A stretch of DNA of 51,029 bases from Acidobacteriota bacterium (GTDB lineage Bacteria > Acidobacteriota > Blastocatellia > RBC074). Position numbers and translations under genes: made by a program. The notes beneath the pieces were generated by a model. The model did not search any database. It was not told the origin of the DNA and saw nothing but the letters and a program-made list of their open reading frames with translations. Positions within the stretch are counted from its first letter, which is position 1. Every line of letters begins with the position of its first letter. Where the stretch lies: the NCBI GenBank assembly GCA_016789605.1, contig JAEUQO010000022.1, forward strand, positions 1 through 51,029. The letters are read 5' to 3'. Of this stretch, positions 1 through 10,159 are shown one piece after another.

Positions 1-2
1 GT

Positions 3-83
3 GTAGCGGCTGTGATAGGCTAGGCGCTCGGCAGTCGCTCCGCAGTGCGGACACTGCCCGGTAAGGGGTTTGGATTGGATCAT
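3..83 (-). CDS. Partial N-terminus of a CxxC zinc-ribbon protein, possibly a transposase
   Basis: From the ATG at 83-81 the minus strand stays open for 27 codons to the left edge. It encodes a short leader followed by QCPHCGA, a CxxC zinc-ribbon-like motif near the N-terminus. Several IS transposase families begin this way, but so do other small zinc-ribbon proteins. An AAGGAG-like sequence lies about 15 bases upstream. Only 27 residues are visible, so neither family nor function can be fixed. Confidence 0.3.
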   Translation of the reverse strand, partial: MIQSKPLTGQCPHCGATAERLAYHSRY

Positions 84-319
84 GACAACCCAACCTTGCT
101 CCTTACCGCTCAATCATTTCAAAGATCAGCTAGGGAGTACCCCTTTCTCTTTTGGCTAAACAAAAAAATGATGTGAGTCTGATTGTTTGAGACGCGATTC
201 AAGTGCGGCTACAAATCCGGCACAAGCCTGACGCACGAGAACGCAATTGCCATACATTTCTATAGTGCAAAGCGGTTACTCTCCCCCAAGAAAAAGGTTT
301 GGCCTAGAAGCAAACTTGG
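84..319. other. Intergenic stretch, no gene seen
   Basis: No convincing coding frame, RNA gene or promoter was found between the left-edge ORF and the Ycf48-like gene. GGTAAGG at 60-66 and CCTTACC at 102-108 form a short, loose inverted repeat that could mark an element end. The arms diverge after seven bases, so this is not claimed as an IS boundary. Confidence 0.4.
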
Positions 320-1276
320 CTAACGATCACGATAGCGAAGAACGACGCCTTCAGCGCCGACCACCCAAATGTCTTTTTTCATCATGGTCAAGCTGTGCAA
401 ATTGGCAGTCGTGCCGCTCGCTTGTTCGACCCAAGTCTTTCCACTGTCGGCAGAACGGAAAATGGCTCCATTCCAACCAATGATCCAGCCGCGCTTGCCA
501 TCGGCAAACACAATGCTGAGCAGTCTTTCACGCGTATCCACTGCCACGCGCTCCCAGGTGAGACCAGCATTGGTGGTGCGTAAAATCGTGCCGTCATCGC
601 CCACGGCCCAGGCGCTGTCCTTGCCGCGCGCTTCGATGTGATAGATGTAGCCTGGAACGCCGCTGTTTTGCCGTTCCCAGGTGCGACCGCCATCATCTGT
701 AAACAAAATCGTTCCCCTGCCGCCAACGACCCAGCCACGCCGGTCATTCACAAAACGAACGTGCGTCAGCTCTTCTGTGGTGCCGCTTTCCTGTAAGCGC
801 CAGCTTTGGCCGCCATCTTCCGTATGCAAAATGCGTCCGTGCGTGCCTACCACCCATCCTTGCTTTTTGCTTGGAAAGTAGACGCTGTAAAAATCCGGTT
901 CGTCGGTTTCCCTGGTCCCGGCGCGTGCACTGAGTTGATAGACCAACTCCCAGGAATTGCCGCCATTTTGCGTGCGTAAGATGCGTGCGCGACTGGCAAC
1001 CAGCCACCCTTCGTCCAGATTGCGAAAGTAAATGTCGTTCAAATTGGCTGAAATGCCAGGATTGAGCGTCGTCCAGCTTTCGCCGCCATCTTGTGTCATG
1101 TGAATGATGCTGCGGTCACCGGCAATCCAGCCGGTGTTGGCATCGAGGAAGAACACCGCGTTCAATTCGCGCTTGCCCTGGTCTTGAAATACCGTGGACC
1201 ATTGTGCGTGTGCGGAAACAGTTCCGAGCAGAAAAAAGGCAAACAACCGCCCAAACGAATACCAACGATTCATCAT
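320..1276 (-). CDS. Secreted Ycf48/BNR-repeat beta-propeller protein
   Basis: The 318-residue protein starts with a Sec signal peptide (hydrophobic FFLLGTVSA, cut near AHAQ). It then carries at least five repeats of about 45 residues, each with a GWxxG core and ending in DGGxSW or similar, for example GWVVGGRGTILFTDDGGRTW. This is the pattern of the Ycf48/HCF136 photosystem II assembly family and of BNR/sialidase-type propellers. In non-phototrophs such proteins are secreted propellers of unknown role, so only the fold is inferred. ATGATG gives two possible starts (1276 or 1273); AGGAG lies upstream. It is last in a minus-strand run, 38 bases after the S41 protease gene, and probably cotranscribed with it. 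Confidence 0.85.
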   Translation of the reverse strand: MMNRWYSFGRLFAFFLLGTVSAHAQWSTVFQDQGKRELNAVFFLDANTGWIAGDRSIIHMTQDGGESWTTLNPGISANLNDIYFRNLDEGWLVASRARILRTQNGGNSWELVYQLSARAGTRETDEPDFYSVYFPSKKQGWVVGTHGRILHTEDGGQSWRLQESGTTEELTHVRFVNDRRGWVVGGRGTILFTDDGGRTWERQNSGVPGYIYHIEARGKDSAWAVGDDGTILRTTNAGLTWERVAVDTRERLLSIVFADGKRGWIIGWNGAIFRSADSGKTWVEQASGTTANLHSLTMMKKDIWVVGAEGVVLRYRDR

Positions 1277-1314
1277 CCCTCTAAATCTCCTGTGTAATGA
1301 TCTGACCGCCGCTT

Positions 1315-2691
1315 TTATGGCCTGACCTGTGAAGTGGGCGAATTGCGAATCGCAGCGCGCACATCCAAATCAGGCAACCGCAACCTGAATTGCATTTCAT
1401 TACTACGCGGCCCGAACGCAATCGTGCGCACAAGTTGTTCCATCGCTTCTTCAAGAATGCGATCACGTCCAGCCAGCAAATCGGCGGCGCGAATTTCAAC
1501 TTGCCGGTCGGGCTTTACGCCCACACCTTCGATACGGCGTCCGCGCGCTGTGCGGTAATCTGTATCGCTGATATTTAACTTGCCTCCGTCGAGCAAACGC
1601 AAGGTGCGGCTGACGCCAAGCAAACAACCACAGGTCGCCGGTGCTGTGCCTAGCACCAGTGCGCGATTGTGTTCCTGCATCGCGGCGGCAAAAATTTCTG
1701 AGCCGCTGGCAGAGCGCGGACTGACAAGCACAACCAATGGATCGCGGAAAAGTGTGCGCAAGCGTTGCGTGCGCCGCCGCGTGGCTTTGCCTTGCCGGGT
1801 GACAAATTCGCCCAAATCGGTTTCTTCATCCAGGAAGTAGCTGGCGACTTGCGTCACGGTAGTGACAAAACCGCCGCCGTTGTTGCGTAAGTCCAGAATC
1901 AATCCGCGCGAGGTCTGCAGCGTTTGCATGACCACATCGAAGTCCCGTTCGATTTCCGGGCCAAAGCCGGTCAGTTCAATGTAACCGATGTTGTATGGTA
2001 ATTGTCGGGCGATGACCTTGCGTTGGAATTCGACATAACGGCGCATCAGGGTGGCGGTGCGGCGATGGCCGGTTTCATCCATAAATGCGACCGAAACGGG
2101 GGTATCGCGCGGGCCGTAAAACAGCCGATCGAAACTTTGCAAATCAAGCGCAATAGGAGTTGAACTGTCACCGATTTCTTCGCGCAAACGGGCCAGGGTT
2201 TTTTCTACTGGAATACCATCTACGGCTGTCACTGCCGCACCCGCACGTATGCCTTGGCGTTCGGCTTCTGAGCCGGGTTCAACCCAGCTGACGATGGCGC
2301 GGCCTTCAATTCGCCGCACCACAATGCCAACAGTAACGCCCGACGGACGATAGCGATCAAATCCGTCTTCTGGCGAATACACGCGTGTGTGCGCGTCACC
2401 CAGCTTGCCGATCATTTGGCGCAAGACTCGATATAGCTCCAGGTTCGTGTTGGCCGACTCGATTTGCGGACGAAAGACGTCTCGTTGCAGCCGCCAATCT
2501 AGGCCGCGAAAATTGCGATCGTAATAGTTGTCGTAAATCGCCCGCCAAACCTGTTCAAAAACATTGAGCCGGACGTCGCGCGGCACCGGCTGTGATTGTG
2601 GTTGTGTTTGTGCCTGCGGTGCACGCACGCCCCAAAGCAAACAAACCAACAGGCCAAAAATAAAAAAAGTAGAGAGAAATTTACGCGCCAT
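1315..2691 (-). CDS. Secreted S41 family (CtpA/Tsp-like) protease with altered active site
   Basis: The 458-residue protein starts at MARKF, which places a clear signal peptide (residues 1-28, ending APQAQ) at the N-terminus; a longer frame upstream lacks this logic. A PDZ domain spans about 115-185. The S41 core follows with DLRNNGGG (267-274) and SASGSEIFAAAMQ (327-339), very like E. coli Tsp. By alignment to Tsp (from memory) S329 matches nucleophile Ser430, but the Lys455 position (usual GKG) is C354 within ATCGCLLG. The Ser/Lys dyad is therefore not intact as normally written. It could be a variant catalytic form or a pseudo-protease. It lies 82 bases after the TonB-C gene and just before the propeller gene. 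Confidence 0.85.
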   Translation of the reverse strand: MARKFLSTFFIFGLLVCLLWGVRAPQAQTQPQSQPVPRDVRLNVFEQVWRAIYDNYYDRNFRGLDWRLQRDVFRPQIESANTNLELYRVLRQMIGKLGDAHTRVYSPEDGFDRYRPSGVTVGIVVRRIEGRAIVSWVEPGSEAERQGIRAGAAVTAVDGIPVEKTLARLREEIGDSSTPIALDLQSFDRLFYGPRDTPVSVAFMDETGHRRTATLMRRYVEFQRKVIARQLPYNIGYIELTGFGPEIERDFDVVMQTLQTSRGLILDLRNNGGGFVTTVTQVASYFLDEETDLGEFVTRQGKATRRRTQRLRTLFRDPLVVLVSPRSASGSEIFAAAMQEHNRALVLGTAPATCGCLLGVSRTLRLLDGGKLNISDTDYRTARGRRIEGVGVKPDRQVEIRAADLLAGRDRILEEAMEQLVRTIAFGPRSNEMQFRLRLPDLDVRAAIRNSPTSQVRP

Positions 2692-2773
2692 GACCAACGG
2701 AATATGAGGATGGCAATCTGCTTCATAACAGCAGCGGGATTCACACAAGCAGACTGCTCAACGATTGATAGAG

Positions 2774-3805
2774 CTAGGGGCGTTGCCCGGGAATGCGTTT
2801 AGGGGAATTGATGTCGCGCAAGCTGCGCCGGATTCGTTCGATCTCTTCCGGAGTGGCTGCCTGGGGCTTGGCGGCCGGAACTGCGGGGCGGCGAAAATTA
2901 TAACGCACGAGTCCGCGAATGGTTAGCTTTTTTCCGTCAAGTTCGGCTGGTTTGAAACGTAACTGGCGAATTGTGGTTACGGCGGACTCGTCGAGCCCGA
3001 AACCAGCCCAACGAATCACCTCGATCTCGTTAATCTGACCGTCTGCGCCAAAGGTGGCTTCGATTTCTACGGTGCCAGCAATGCCCGCCAGGTCAGCGAT
3101 TGTGGTGTATTCCGGTTTCAGGCGCTGATAAAAGACAGGCTGTTGTGTGCCCGTTGGAGTTGTCTCGTCTGTGAATACGTCAAGCACTGTGGTGGGCTGT
3201 TTCCCGACGTTGCTTATTTCATGGGCGTGGCGCGCTTGCGCTTGCTTGAGCGTTTCTGTGTAGCGCGGCCATTGCTGACGGAGCAGCTCGAACAATTGTT
3301 GTCTGGCATTGGCGTCTTGTTCGGCTTTGGCGCTTTGATAATCAAACAAGAGCAAACGCCCGGTGCGCGTTTCGACAAAGAACAATCCGGCCAGCGCTTC
3401 AAAGTAAAATTGTTCTCCCGTCCCTGCCCGACGCGCGATCAGCACTTTGCCCAGCACGTAAAAATCGCAGCCCAGGCTCAAGCCAAAAGCGCGCGCCTCA
3501 TCACGGCTGAAATTCAGATTGCCGGAATAGCCTGCGCCGCGTGTTGCGGCACGCGTCAAGTCTTCGTCGAGCAATTCAAATGGGGAAGACCCGGCTGCCA
3601 TTCGCAAAAGCTTGGCGATTTCTCCCTGCTCATCCCCCGGCAAATCCACAATTGCCAGCCGTGCAGGAGATTGCGCCCAGAGCGCGGGACTCAGCAGCCA
3701 AAATAACACGAACGAAGAAACGTGCTGCCACGAGAAAACTCGTCGCCTCATCCAGCCTTGGACATTACGCCGCGCGCGCGCCTGCTTTTGCCAATCTCGA
3801 TTCAT
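2774..3805 (-). CDS. TonB C-terminal domain protein with signal peptide
   Basis: The 343-residue protein (start MNRDW) has an arginine-rich N-terminus, then a hydrophobic stretch [15 protein letters not shown] as signal peptide or anchor. The middle (about 35-190) resembles proteins that compute a lumenal value from a named factor and has no recognised motif. Residues about 225-300 form a TonB_C domain ([15 protein letters not shown], then [14 protein letters not shown]), as used to touch TonB-dependent receptors or as a generic envelope domain in Acidobacteria. The start overlaps the stop of the HD gene as ATGA, which implies translational coupling. There is no ExbB/ExbD nearby, so a role in energy transduction is not supported. 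Confidence 0.75.
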   Translation of the reverse strand: MNRDWQKQARARRNVQGWMRRRVFSWQHVSSFVLFWLLSPALWAQSPARLAIVDLPGDEQGEIAKLLRMAAGSSPFELLDEDLTRAATRGAGYSGNLNFSRDEARAFGLSLGCDFYVLGKVLIARRAGTGEQFYFEALAGLFFVETRTGRLLLFDYQSAKAEQDANARQQLFELLRQQWPRYTETLKQAQARHAHEISNVGKQPTTVLDVFTDETTPTGTQQPVFYQRLKPEYTTIADLAGIAGTVEIEATFGADGQINEIEVIRWAGFGLDESAVTTIRQLRFKPAELDGKKLTIRGLVRYNFRRPAVPAAKPQAATPEEIERIRRSLRDINSPKRIPGQRP

Positions 3806-5064
3806 TTCAAGCCCTCGATGGCTGCGGCTGCTTCTGGGGGAAAGCAAAGCCGGTGCAATTCATATCCGTGCATGCCGCGCACCACGTGCGAGATTTCAGC
3901 GATGTCGCACAATTCTCGTTGCCCGCTGCGGCGTTGGATGTAAAGCCGCCGTTTTCCCTCCAACCGATAATAGCTGTAATACGGAATGTCTGCCGCGCGG
4001 TCTTCGATCAGGTAGTAGGTCGGATTAAATCCACAGGCCGCTACTTGCGCGCGCACACGCGCAATGAAATCGCTGCGCGCTGGCTCGTCCAACGCCAAAT
4101 CCATCGCCTTGAACAAACGCCGCTCCATAAAGCGTCGGGCCAAATCGTTCAGGATGCCGTCTGGTTCGTTTGTCCACTGTTTGATGTGATACATCACGTC
4201 GTGATCGTCAAAGCTCAGGTATTCCACAGTCGTCAGCGTTTGGCCGGCCAACACGCGTTCCATCACAGAACCGCGCACAACGAATTGCAATTTTCCGGCG
4301 CGCATCAATCCCACGGCGCGCCGTAAAATGCTGGTCAAAATGCCTTCTGCCGAACGCAGGGTGCGATGGAAATACACCTGCCGAAACATGTAATAGCGCG
4401 CCTGCAAATACTCTTCGACGGCGTAAAGCCCATTGGCTGCGACGTATACGCGGTCATTCTCTTCGTCAATTTCCAGCGCGTGCAGAATCCATTCCAGATC
4501 ATAGTTGCCGTATTTGGCTCCGGTCATCAAGCTGTCGCGCAACAGATAATCAAACCGGTCGGCGTCGAGTTGCGACGACACCAGATCGCCCACAAACGCC
4601 GGGCGATAGCGATGATCAATGACCGCGCTGATCTTTTCGGGCAGGGAAGCATCCGCTGCGCGCAACACCTGATGCACTTTGGTCGCGGGATCGGCGACAA
4701 TATTCATCGTCCAGCGTTCGTGATTGAGCTGCAGGATTTTTTCGATGACGTGAGAAAACGGGCCGTGCCCAATGTCGTGCAACAGCGCTCCCACGCGTGC
4801 CACCAGCCGGTCTTCGCTGGTGATCGGATAGCGCTGGCCAAGCTGATCCAGCACGCGGGTCATCACGTGCATGACGCCCAGGCTGTGGGTAAAGCGAGAA
4901 TGTTCCGCGCCTTGAAAGGTAAAAAGCGCCAGGCCGAGCTGTTTGATGCGGCGCAAGCGCTGGAATTCCGGCGTATCAATCAGACGAATGAGCAACGCAT
5001 CGTCCGCGCGCGCTTCAGAGAGCGCGATGATGTTATGCACGGGATCGCGGTAGATGCGTTCCAT
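3802..5064 (-). CDS. HD-domain phosphohydrolase (dNTPase/SAMHD1-like)
   Basis: The 420-residue protein has the N-terminal pattern of the HD superfamily of dNTP triphosphohydrolase-like enzymes: DPVHNII (8-13), [12 protein letters not shown] (33-44), [10 protein letters not shown] (55-64) and the metal site [12 protein letters not shown] (94-105). Family members hydrolyse dNTPs or related nucleotides through a metal pair held by these His/Asp residues. The length fits the stand-alone family. Substrate is not readable from sequence. It sits between the M20 peptidase (43 bases) and the TonB-C gene (ATGA overlap), so it belongs to the same transcript. It is cytoplasmic, with no signal peptide. 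Confidence 0.88.
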   Translation of the reverse strand: MERIYRDPVHNIIALSEARADDALLIRLIDTPEFQRLRRIKQLGLALFTFQGAEHSRFTHSLGVMHVMTRVLDQLGQRYPITSEDRLVARVGALLHDIGHGPFSHVIEKILQLNHERWTMNIVADPATKVHQVLRAADASLPEKISAVIDHRYRPAFVGDLVSSQLDADRFDYLLRDSLMTGAKYGNYDLEWILHALEIDEENDRVYVAANGLYAVEEYLQARYYMFRQVYFHRTLRSAEGILTSILRRAVGLMRAGKLQFVVRGSVMERVLAGQTLTTVEYLSFDDHDVMYHIKQWTNEPDGILNDLARRFMERRLFKAMDLALDEPARSDFIARVRAQVAACGFNPTYYLIEDRAADIPYYSYYRLEGKRRLYIQRRSGQRELCDIAEISHVVRGMHGYELHRLCFPPEAAAAIEGLK

Positions 5065-5107
5065 AGCTCAACTCTTGTCGATCCTGTTGGCCGATCAGGC
5101 TGGCCAC

Positions 5108-6250
5108 TCATACTGTTTGCAGCAAACGGGTCAGCAACGCCGCGCGGCGCGGAATATCGCTGATCAGAATGTGCTCGTGTTCGGCGTGTGCGCCTGCGCC
5201 ATCAACACCCAAGCCGTCCAACGTCGGCACACCAAGCGCTGCCGTGAAATTTCCATCCGAACCGCCGCCGACGACTGTGTCTTCTAACGCAAAGCCGATT
5301 TCTGCGGCCAGTTCGCGGGCATGTTCAAAAAGGGCGATATTTCGTTCAGAACGCGGCATCGGTGGACGATTGACGCCGCCTGTGATTTCCAATTGCGCTT
5401 CGGCCAGTGCGGGCGTCAATCCGCGAATCGCGTTTACCACTTGTTCGCCATCTTCCGACGTCCAAAACCGCACATCCACTTTGGCTTCGGCTTCAGCGGG
5501 GACGACGTTGATGCCTGTGCCGCCGTTCACGATGCCGACACTGACGGTAACGCCTTGTTCGTAATTGTTCAGCGCCGCAAGTCGCACTGTTTGATGTGCA
5601 AGTTCGACAATGGCATTGACGCCTTTGGCCGGGTCCAGTCCAGCGTGCGCCGCGCGTCCCAGCGCGCGTATCGTGAATGTGCCGATCCCCTTGCGACCGG
5701 TTTTGACGATTCCGCCCGTCACGGGAGGCTCCAGCACCAGGGCGGCAGCGGCGTTTTGGGCTTCTTCTTCCACCAGCGGGCGCGAAGTCTTGCTGCCAAT
5801 TTCTTCGTCACAGGTGAGCAGGACGGTCAGCGGCCTTTTTGTGGCAAGTTCCTGTTGGCGGATCGTTCTGATAGCCTCGAGCAGTATGGCAATTCCCGAT
5901 TTCATGTCGAAGATGCCGGGGCCGTGCGCGTGGCCTTCGGGAGTGATGCGGAAGGGAAGCCGGGCCAAGGTGCCCAGCGGCCAGACCGTATCCAGATGAC
6001 CAATGACCAGCAGGTGCGGTTCACGTGTGTCGTGTCCAAAGTCGAACCGGGCACGCAGATGCGTTCCGTAACCAGGTTCGGCAATCAGTTCAACCCCGCC
6101 ACCGAGGTCTCGTAATTGTGCGGCGACAAAGTCTGCCAGCTCATTCAAGGGACCTTCGGCGCGCGACTTTGATTCGTGTTCGACCAATGCGCGAATCGCG
6201 CTCAAGATGGCTTCCTGACGGGCGTTGAAGTGATTTTGTAAGCTTAACAT
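5108..6250 (-). CDS. M20 family metallopeptidase (carboxypeptidase G2-like)
   Basis: The 380-residue protein carries the two-zinc M20 site: HLDTVW (85-90, His ligand and Asp), [10 protein letters not shown] (bridging Asp, about 115), TCDEEIGS (catalytic Glu and ligand, about 147-153), EPP as a further ligand, and a C-terminal His region near [15 protein letters not shown] matches the family's dimerisation/active-site loop. The nearest types are glutamate carboxypeptidase/CPG2 and ArgE/DapE-like deacylases; the exact substrate is open. There is no clear signal peptide, so it is likely cytoplasmic. It is the first gene of the minus-strand run, with a sigma-70-like promoter just upstream. Confidence 0.9.
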   Translation of the reverse strand: MLSLQNHFNARQEAILSAIRALVEHESKSRAEGPLNELADFVAAQLRDLGGGVELIAEPGYGTHLRARFDFGHDTREPHLLVIGHLDTVWPLGTLARLPFRITPEGHAHGPGIFDMKSGIAILLEAIRTIRQQELATKRPLTVLLTCDEEIGSKTSRPLVEEEAQNAAAALVLEPPVTGGIVKTGRKGIGTFTIRALGRAAHAGLDPAKGVNAIVELAHQTVRLAALNNYEQGVTVSVGIVNGGTGINVVPAEAEAKVDVRFWTSEDGEQVVNAIRGLTPALAEAQLEITGGVNRPPMPRSERNIALFEHARELAAEIGFALEDTVVGGGSDGNFTAALGVPTLDGLGVDGAGAHAEHEHILISDIPRRAALLTRLLQTV

Positions 6251-6282
6251 AGGCGTGATGTGCGGTTTGACAAAGCATTTGA

Positions 6283-6311
6283 ATCATGCACAATACGTCC
6301 GCATCTGACAA
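6283..6311 (-). promoter_or_regulatory. Candidate sigma-70 promoter for the M20 operon
   Basis: On the minus strand TTGTCA (6311-6306) and CATGAT (6288-6283) are separated by 17 bases, matching five and four of six consensus positions. The predicted start of transcription lies about 25 bases before the ATG at 6250. This is inference from sequence alone. Confidence 0.35.
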
Positions 6312-6622
6312 GTTCTTGGTAGAACCGTTAGCACAGCAGCATCAATTATCGCTCCGTCAATATTTCCTATCTCATCCACCGTATGTTGGCTCTGTGATGG
6401 CCTCATTGATGGTTGTGCTGCCTCTGAAACCGCTATGCGCATTCGGGGGCAAGGAAAATTATTCGGTGCTGTGAACTAACGTCCCCACTCAGGCGTCCAT
6501 AGTGGCGTGTTACGAACCTGTTAGACCCATCGAGTTGCGCGCCGCCGCCGCTCGCCCCCAAGGACCAGATTCTGGGAAGAAAATTCCGAAGTTTCCGTAG
6601 AAGACTGTGGAGGAACATTTCA
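6312..6622. other. Intergenic region between divergent genes
   Basis: Beyond the promoter candidate facing left, no RNA gene or credible ORF is visible; the 62-codon frame here has no ribosome site and no recognisable protein features. A clear ribosome site, GGAGG, lies just before the ATG at 6623. No convincing promoter for the right-hand gene could be picked by eye. Confidence 0.45.
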
Positions 6623-7825
6623 ATGAAGAAGTTCAGTCTCTTGCTTGCGATTGCGCTCCTGGGTTGCTTGGTTGCGCTCTCACCCGTTACCGCCAACGCT
6701 CAGGATGATGCCCAAGCGACGTTTGAGCGGACTTGGTACGCGACCTGTTACACCGAAAAGAACGAGGAAAAGTGCTATCAGCAATCCAAAGAGTTGCTGC
6801 AGAAATATCCGAGTAGCGCGTATGCCAAGAACGCAACCGGCATCGTGCAAAAATTCGAATTGAATGACGCCTGGACGAAATTCCGCGCTGCGCTAGAAAC
6901 GTATTACAAAGGCCCGGATGCCAACAAGCTGGAACAGCTCTTCTCTAGCGGAGACAACTTCCTCAAGATCGAACCCGATCAACAAAATCCCTATCACCTC
7001 TTCGCTCTTGCCCAGATGGCCCTGGCCGGTCACAGCGCTTCGCTCGGCCAGATCTACAAAAATTACGACAAAGTCAAAGGCTACGCTGAACGCGCCATCA
7101 CCGAAATGAGCGCGGTGACCTCGACGCCGGAAAAATTCAAAGCCGAATATCCTGCGATGGTGGATCCGCTGCGCGACCTGGTGCCGGCCAACATGAATCA
7201 GTTTTTGGCGTATCAGTTGATCGAAACCAAAGGCGACCAGGATCAAGCGATTGCGTATTTGACCAAGGCAACACAAGTCAAAGCCAAAGGCAATGTGGGC
7301 TGGAAAGACGCCAACAATTACTGGCTGCGCGCGAACATTTACAGCGGACGCTATGTCGAGCTGCGCGCCAAATACAATGCCTTGACGGACGAAGAAAAGA
7401 CCGGCGACAAAGGCAAGGAACTGCTCAAGCAGGTCAACGAAGTGATTGACAAGAAGCTGATCACGGATTACGCGCGCGTCGTGGCGACGGCAACCGATCC
7501 GGCGCTCAAGGAATTGCGCGACGAAGCGCGCAAGCAGTTTGACGGTTTCTGGAAATATCGCACCGATGCACCGGATAAAGCGGCTGAATTCCTGAAAGCG
7601 TTTGACGCTGATCCCACGGTCGAAGGCCCGGCCATTCCCGTGAAGGCCGAGACGGCGGCCACAGATATGAATGCGCCTGCGGCTCCGACGGGCGGCGCCA
7701 ACGTGAAGCTGAGCGCGAGTGGACCTGGCGGGGCGGCGCCGGATGCTAAAGGCGCCTCGACCACCAAAGGGAAGGCTGCACCTGCGAAGAAGGCTGCACC
7801 GAAGAAAAAAGGACGCAAAGGCTAA
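6623..7825 (+). CDS. Secreted TPR-like protein with Ala/Lys-rich tail, unknown function
   Basis: The 400-residue protein has a Sec signal peptide (residues 1-27, ending VTANAQ). The body is mainly helical, with spaced aromatic/alanine patterns such as [10 protein letters not shown] and [16 protein letters not shown] that resemble divergent TPR repeats. It also has two early cysteines ([13 protein letters not shown]). The last 60 residues are low-complexity, rich in Ala, Gly, Pro and finally Lys ([16 protein letters not shown]), which could bind polyanions or nucleic acid at the cell surface. No family was recognised beyond TPR-like. It has a strong GGAGG ribosome site and its own terminator, so it is probably a single-gene unit. 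Confidence 0.8.
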   Translation: MKKFSLLLAIALLGCLVALSPVTANAQDDAQATFERTWYATCYTEKNEEKCYQQSKELLQKYPSSAYAKNATGIVQKFELNDAWTKFRAALETYYKGPDANKLEQLFSSGDNFLKIEPDQQNPYHLFALAQMALAGHSASLGQIYKNYDKVKGYAERAITEMSAVTSTPEKFKAEYPAMVDPLRDLVPANMNQFLAYQLIETKGDQDQAIAYLTKATQVKAKGNVGWKDANNYWLRANIYSGRYVELRAKYNALTDEEKTGDKGKELLKQVNEVIDKKLITDYARVVATATDPALKELRDEARKQFDGFWKYRTDAPDKAAEFLKAFDADPTVEGPAIPVKAETAATDMNAPAAPTGGANVKLSASGPGGAAPDAKGASTTKGKAAPAKKAAPKKKGRKG

Positions 7826-7855
7826 GCTAGCTTCTGCGACCATCGCCAAGGATAA

Positions 7856-7892
7856 CGAAAGCCAGCCCTCCCCCAACGATGGCTGGCTTTCG
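7856..7892 (+). terminator. Hairpin terminator after the secreted TPR-like gene
   Basis: Twelve-base arms at 7856-7867 and 7881-7892 are perfectly complementary around a 13-base loop. The stem contains GCCAGCC/GGCTGGC. No long T tract follows, so it may be an intrinsic terminator of reduced strength or an RNA-end stabiliser. The first ATG of the next frame lies in the right arm. Confidence 0.6.
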
Positions 7893-8841
7893 TCACACTG
7901 AGCGCACCCGCCCGGAACGACCCACCGGGCTGATAGTGACTGTCGTGAGTGACCCAATCAACAACAATCCGGTCGTCAGCGAGCCCCCGGTCGGAAGCGA
8001 AACAGCCGAAGCGCCTGTCGCTGCTCCACAGCTCTCATTTGAAGAGATGCTGACGCAGTTGGAACAGGGCATCGGATATTTTTTCCGCAATCGGGAGCTG
8101 TTGCGTCGCGCCCTGACGCACCGCTCTTACGCCAACGAACAGCCTGATCCGCGTCCGTTGCACAACGAAGCGCTCGAATTTCTGGGCGATGCGGTGCTCG
8201 AATTTTTGATCAGCGCCTGGTTGCTGGAACGCTATCCCACCCATAACGAAGGCACGCTTTCGAAAATGCGGGCCTATACCGTCAGCGCCGTCAATCTGCA
8301 AAAACAGGCCGCTCGTCTGAATCTGGGCAATTATCTGTTGCTCAACAAAGGCGAAGAGAAAACCGGTGGACGCCACAAAACGGCGTTGCAGGTAGACGCT
8401 TACGAAGCGTTGATCGCGGCCATTTACCTGGATCGCGGCATTGATGGGGCGCGGGAATTTGTGCGCCGCGAATTTGAAGCCACACTGGCGGAAATTGACC
8501 CGCAAAACCTGACCGCGACCGATTACAAAACCGCGCTTCAGGAAAAACTGCAATCTGTCGGGTTGCCGACGCCGCAATACGCCATCGTCGAAAGTTTGGG
8601 CCCGGATCACAAACGCGTTTTCCAGATTGAATTGCGTGTCAATGGCCGTTGTCTGGCAACGGGCGAGGGCACCACCATCAAAGGTGCGCATCAAGCCGCT
8701 GCGCGTCTGGCGTTGGACATCATCGAAAACGAATTGGAAAGCCTCAAAGCCATAGCCGCGGAAATTGAGGCTGCCCCGGCTTCGCCGACCAATGCCGAAA
8801 CTCCGGCAAAATCCGAATCTACCGTGGAAGCGCTGGTTTAA
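7879..8841 (+). CDS. rnc: Ribonuclease III
   Basis: RNase III cuts double-stranded RNA in rRNA processing and regulation. The endonuclease domain (about 55-205) has the signature [15 protein letters not shown] (95-109), and a second acidic motif [15 protein letters not shown] supplies the remaining metal ligands. The double-stranded RNA-binding domain (about 213-283) shows [11 protein letters not shown], then [19 protein letters not shown] Pro/Ala/Glu tail ends the protein. The frame is 320 residues against about 230 for the family. The first 50 residues are unlike RNase III and the ATG at 7879 lies inside a terminator stem, so a GTG at 7945 or 7936 may be the true start. It is cytoplasmic, followed after 24 bases by a membrane-protein gene. 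Confidence 0.93.
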   Translation: MAGFRHTERTRPERPTGLIVTVVSDPINNNPVVSEPPVGSETAEAPVAAPQLSFEEMLTQLEQGIGYFFRNRELLRRALTHRSYANEQPDPRPLHNEALEFLGDAVLEFLISAWLLERYPTHNEGTLSKMRAYTVSAVNLQKQAARLNLGNYLLLNKGEEKTGGRHKTALQVDAYEALIAAIYLDRGIDGAREFVRREFEATLAEIDPQNLTATDYKTALQEKLQSVGLPTPQYAIVESLGPDHKRVFQIELRVNGRCLATGEGTTIKGAHQAAARLALDIIENELESLKAIAAEIEAAPASPTNAETPAKSESTVEALV

Positions 8842-8865
8842 TTCCTGCCGCACCCTGACCGCGCA

Positions 8866-10065
8866 ATGAATGACGCGTTTTCTGAGCAATCCGCCCCTGC
8901 CGTTCGTTTGGTGATCGCCCTGCCGCTGGTCGTCTTTCTCGCCTATTTTTTCGCCAATCCGCTTTCAGGCTGGTATTACGATTACACGCTGCGCATTGCG
9001 GGCGCGCTGTTGCACGGTCAAACAGGCCTGACCGAAAAGCCGCCCGAATGGCTGAATGAGATGATTCCGCACAACGGAAATTACTATTCTGCGTTTCCGT
9101 TGGGCAGTGTGCTGACGATGGTGCCGCTGGCGATTTTGCAGCGACTGGGCTGGTTGAAAGACTTTCCCGGCACGTTTCTGGCGGCATTGCTGGCGACGGT
9201 CGCCACGTTGTTGTTGTACGGAATTGCCGGGCGATATGGCGACGCGTGGCCACGCCGTTGGGTGTTGGCGTTGTTTCCCGTGCTGGGCACCTGGATGTGG
9301 GCGAACCTGGCGTTTGCTGGCGCGTGGCATATTGCTCTGGGTGTTGCGGTTGTCGGCCAGCTCGGCGCGCTCTATTTCATTTTGATTCGCTTTCGGCCGT
9401 TTTGGGCCGGCGCCTGTTTTGCGCTGGCGTTTGGCAATCGCACGGAAATCCTGTTGCTTGCACCGCTCTTTTTTTATTTGCTGTATCGCCAAAGCGGCAA
9501 TTTGTGGCAGGCGCTGGATCGTTTTATTGCGGTTCCGCTGGCATTGGGGATTGCCACGCTGACATACAACTACGCGCGATTTGGTTCGCCGCTGGATTTC
9601 GGCTATGCGCGCATTCCCGGTGTATTGGAAGAGCCGTGGTATCAACACGGCATTTTTTCGTTGCGCGCAATTCCCGGCAATGTGCAGGCCATGTTGCTGG
9701 AGCCCTGGCGGCGCATCAGCGAATTTCCTTATTTCGTTCCCTCCGGATTTGGCGGTTCGATTTTTCTGAACAGTCCGTTTCTGATTTATCTGTTCCGGCT
9801 GGGCGCGCGAGATGCCACGTTGAAGCTGTTGTCGTGGGGCGCGATCATCGGGTTGACGTTTGTTTTGTGGTGCCACGGCAATCCGGGCGGTTGGCAGGTT
9901 TCCTATCGTTACGGCATGGAGTTGTTGCCCTGGATGTTTCTGATTTTGCTGGAAAGTAGTCCGCGCAAGGTTCGCTGGCACGAAGTCATTTTGCTGATTC
10001 TTTCGCTGGGCATCAACGCGCTGTCAACCTGGCTGTTTTTGCGCAGCGAACACATGAAGTATTAG
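8866..10065 (+). CDS. Polytopic membrane protein, GT-C glycosyltransferase-like
   Basis: The 399-residue protein has about ten hydrophobic segments from residue 15 to the end. It has a periplasmic loop after the first segment ([18 protein letters not shown]), [12 protein letters not shown] in the middle, and [17 protein letters not shown] near the C-terminus. The topology, long first loop and short helices resemble lipid-linked-sugar GT-C mannosyltransferase-like proteins, but no diagnostic DD/DE motif was firmly assigned. It starts 24 bases after rnc and may share its transcript. A terminator-like hairpin follows. The function is open, with cell-surface glycan assembly the most likely guess. 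Confidence 0.75.
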   Translation: MNDAFSEQSAPAVRLVIALPLVVFLAYFFANPLSGWYYDYTLRIAGALLHGQTGLTEKPPEWLNEMIPHNGNYYSAFPLGSVLTMVPLAILQRLGWLKDFPGTFLAALLATVATLLLYGIAGRYGDAWPRRWVLALFPVLGTWMWANLAFAGAWHIALGVAVVGQLGALYFILIRFRPFWAGACFALAFGNRTEILLLAPLFFYLLYRQSGNLWQALDRFIAVPLALGIATLTYNYARFGSPLDFGYARIPGVLEEPWYQHGIFSLRAIPGNVQAMLLEPWRRISEFPYFVPSGFGGSIFLNSPFLIYLFRLGARDATLKLLSWGAIIGLTFVLWCHGNPGGWQVSYRYGMELLPWMFLILLESSPRKVRWHEVILLILSLGINALSTWLFLRSEHMKY

Positions 10066-10082
10066 GCCGAGTCGAGTTGTGG

Positions 10083-10114
10083 GTGGCGGCAGGCCGTTTT
10101 TTGCCTGCCGCTAC
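10083..10114. terminator. Bidirectional terminator between convergent genes
   Basis: Arms at 10083-10094 and 10103-10114 pair over 12 positions with one G-U; the core is GCGGCAGGC with GCCTGCCGC. The loop is T-rich. It lies between the GT-C-like gene (plus) and the amidohydrolase (minus), so it can serve both. Confidence 0.55.
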
Positions 10115-10159
10115 CCTGACAAATGCCGTCGTGGCGGAATTCGTAAACGTCAGTGCGTT

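Noticed and set aside
5321..6115. Open frame antisense to the M20 peptidase
   Set aside because: No motifs, no ribosome site, and it overlaps the complete metal-binding site of the real gene.
6893..7957. Open frame antisense to the secreted TPR-like gene
   Set aside because: The plus-strand gene has a signal peptide, a ribosome site and a terminator; the antisense frame has none.
8965..9981. Open frame antisense to the GT-C-like gene
   Set aside because: Rich in Arg, Gln and Pro, without membrane segments or a ribosome site; a typical shadow.
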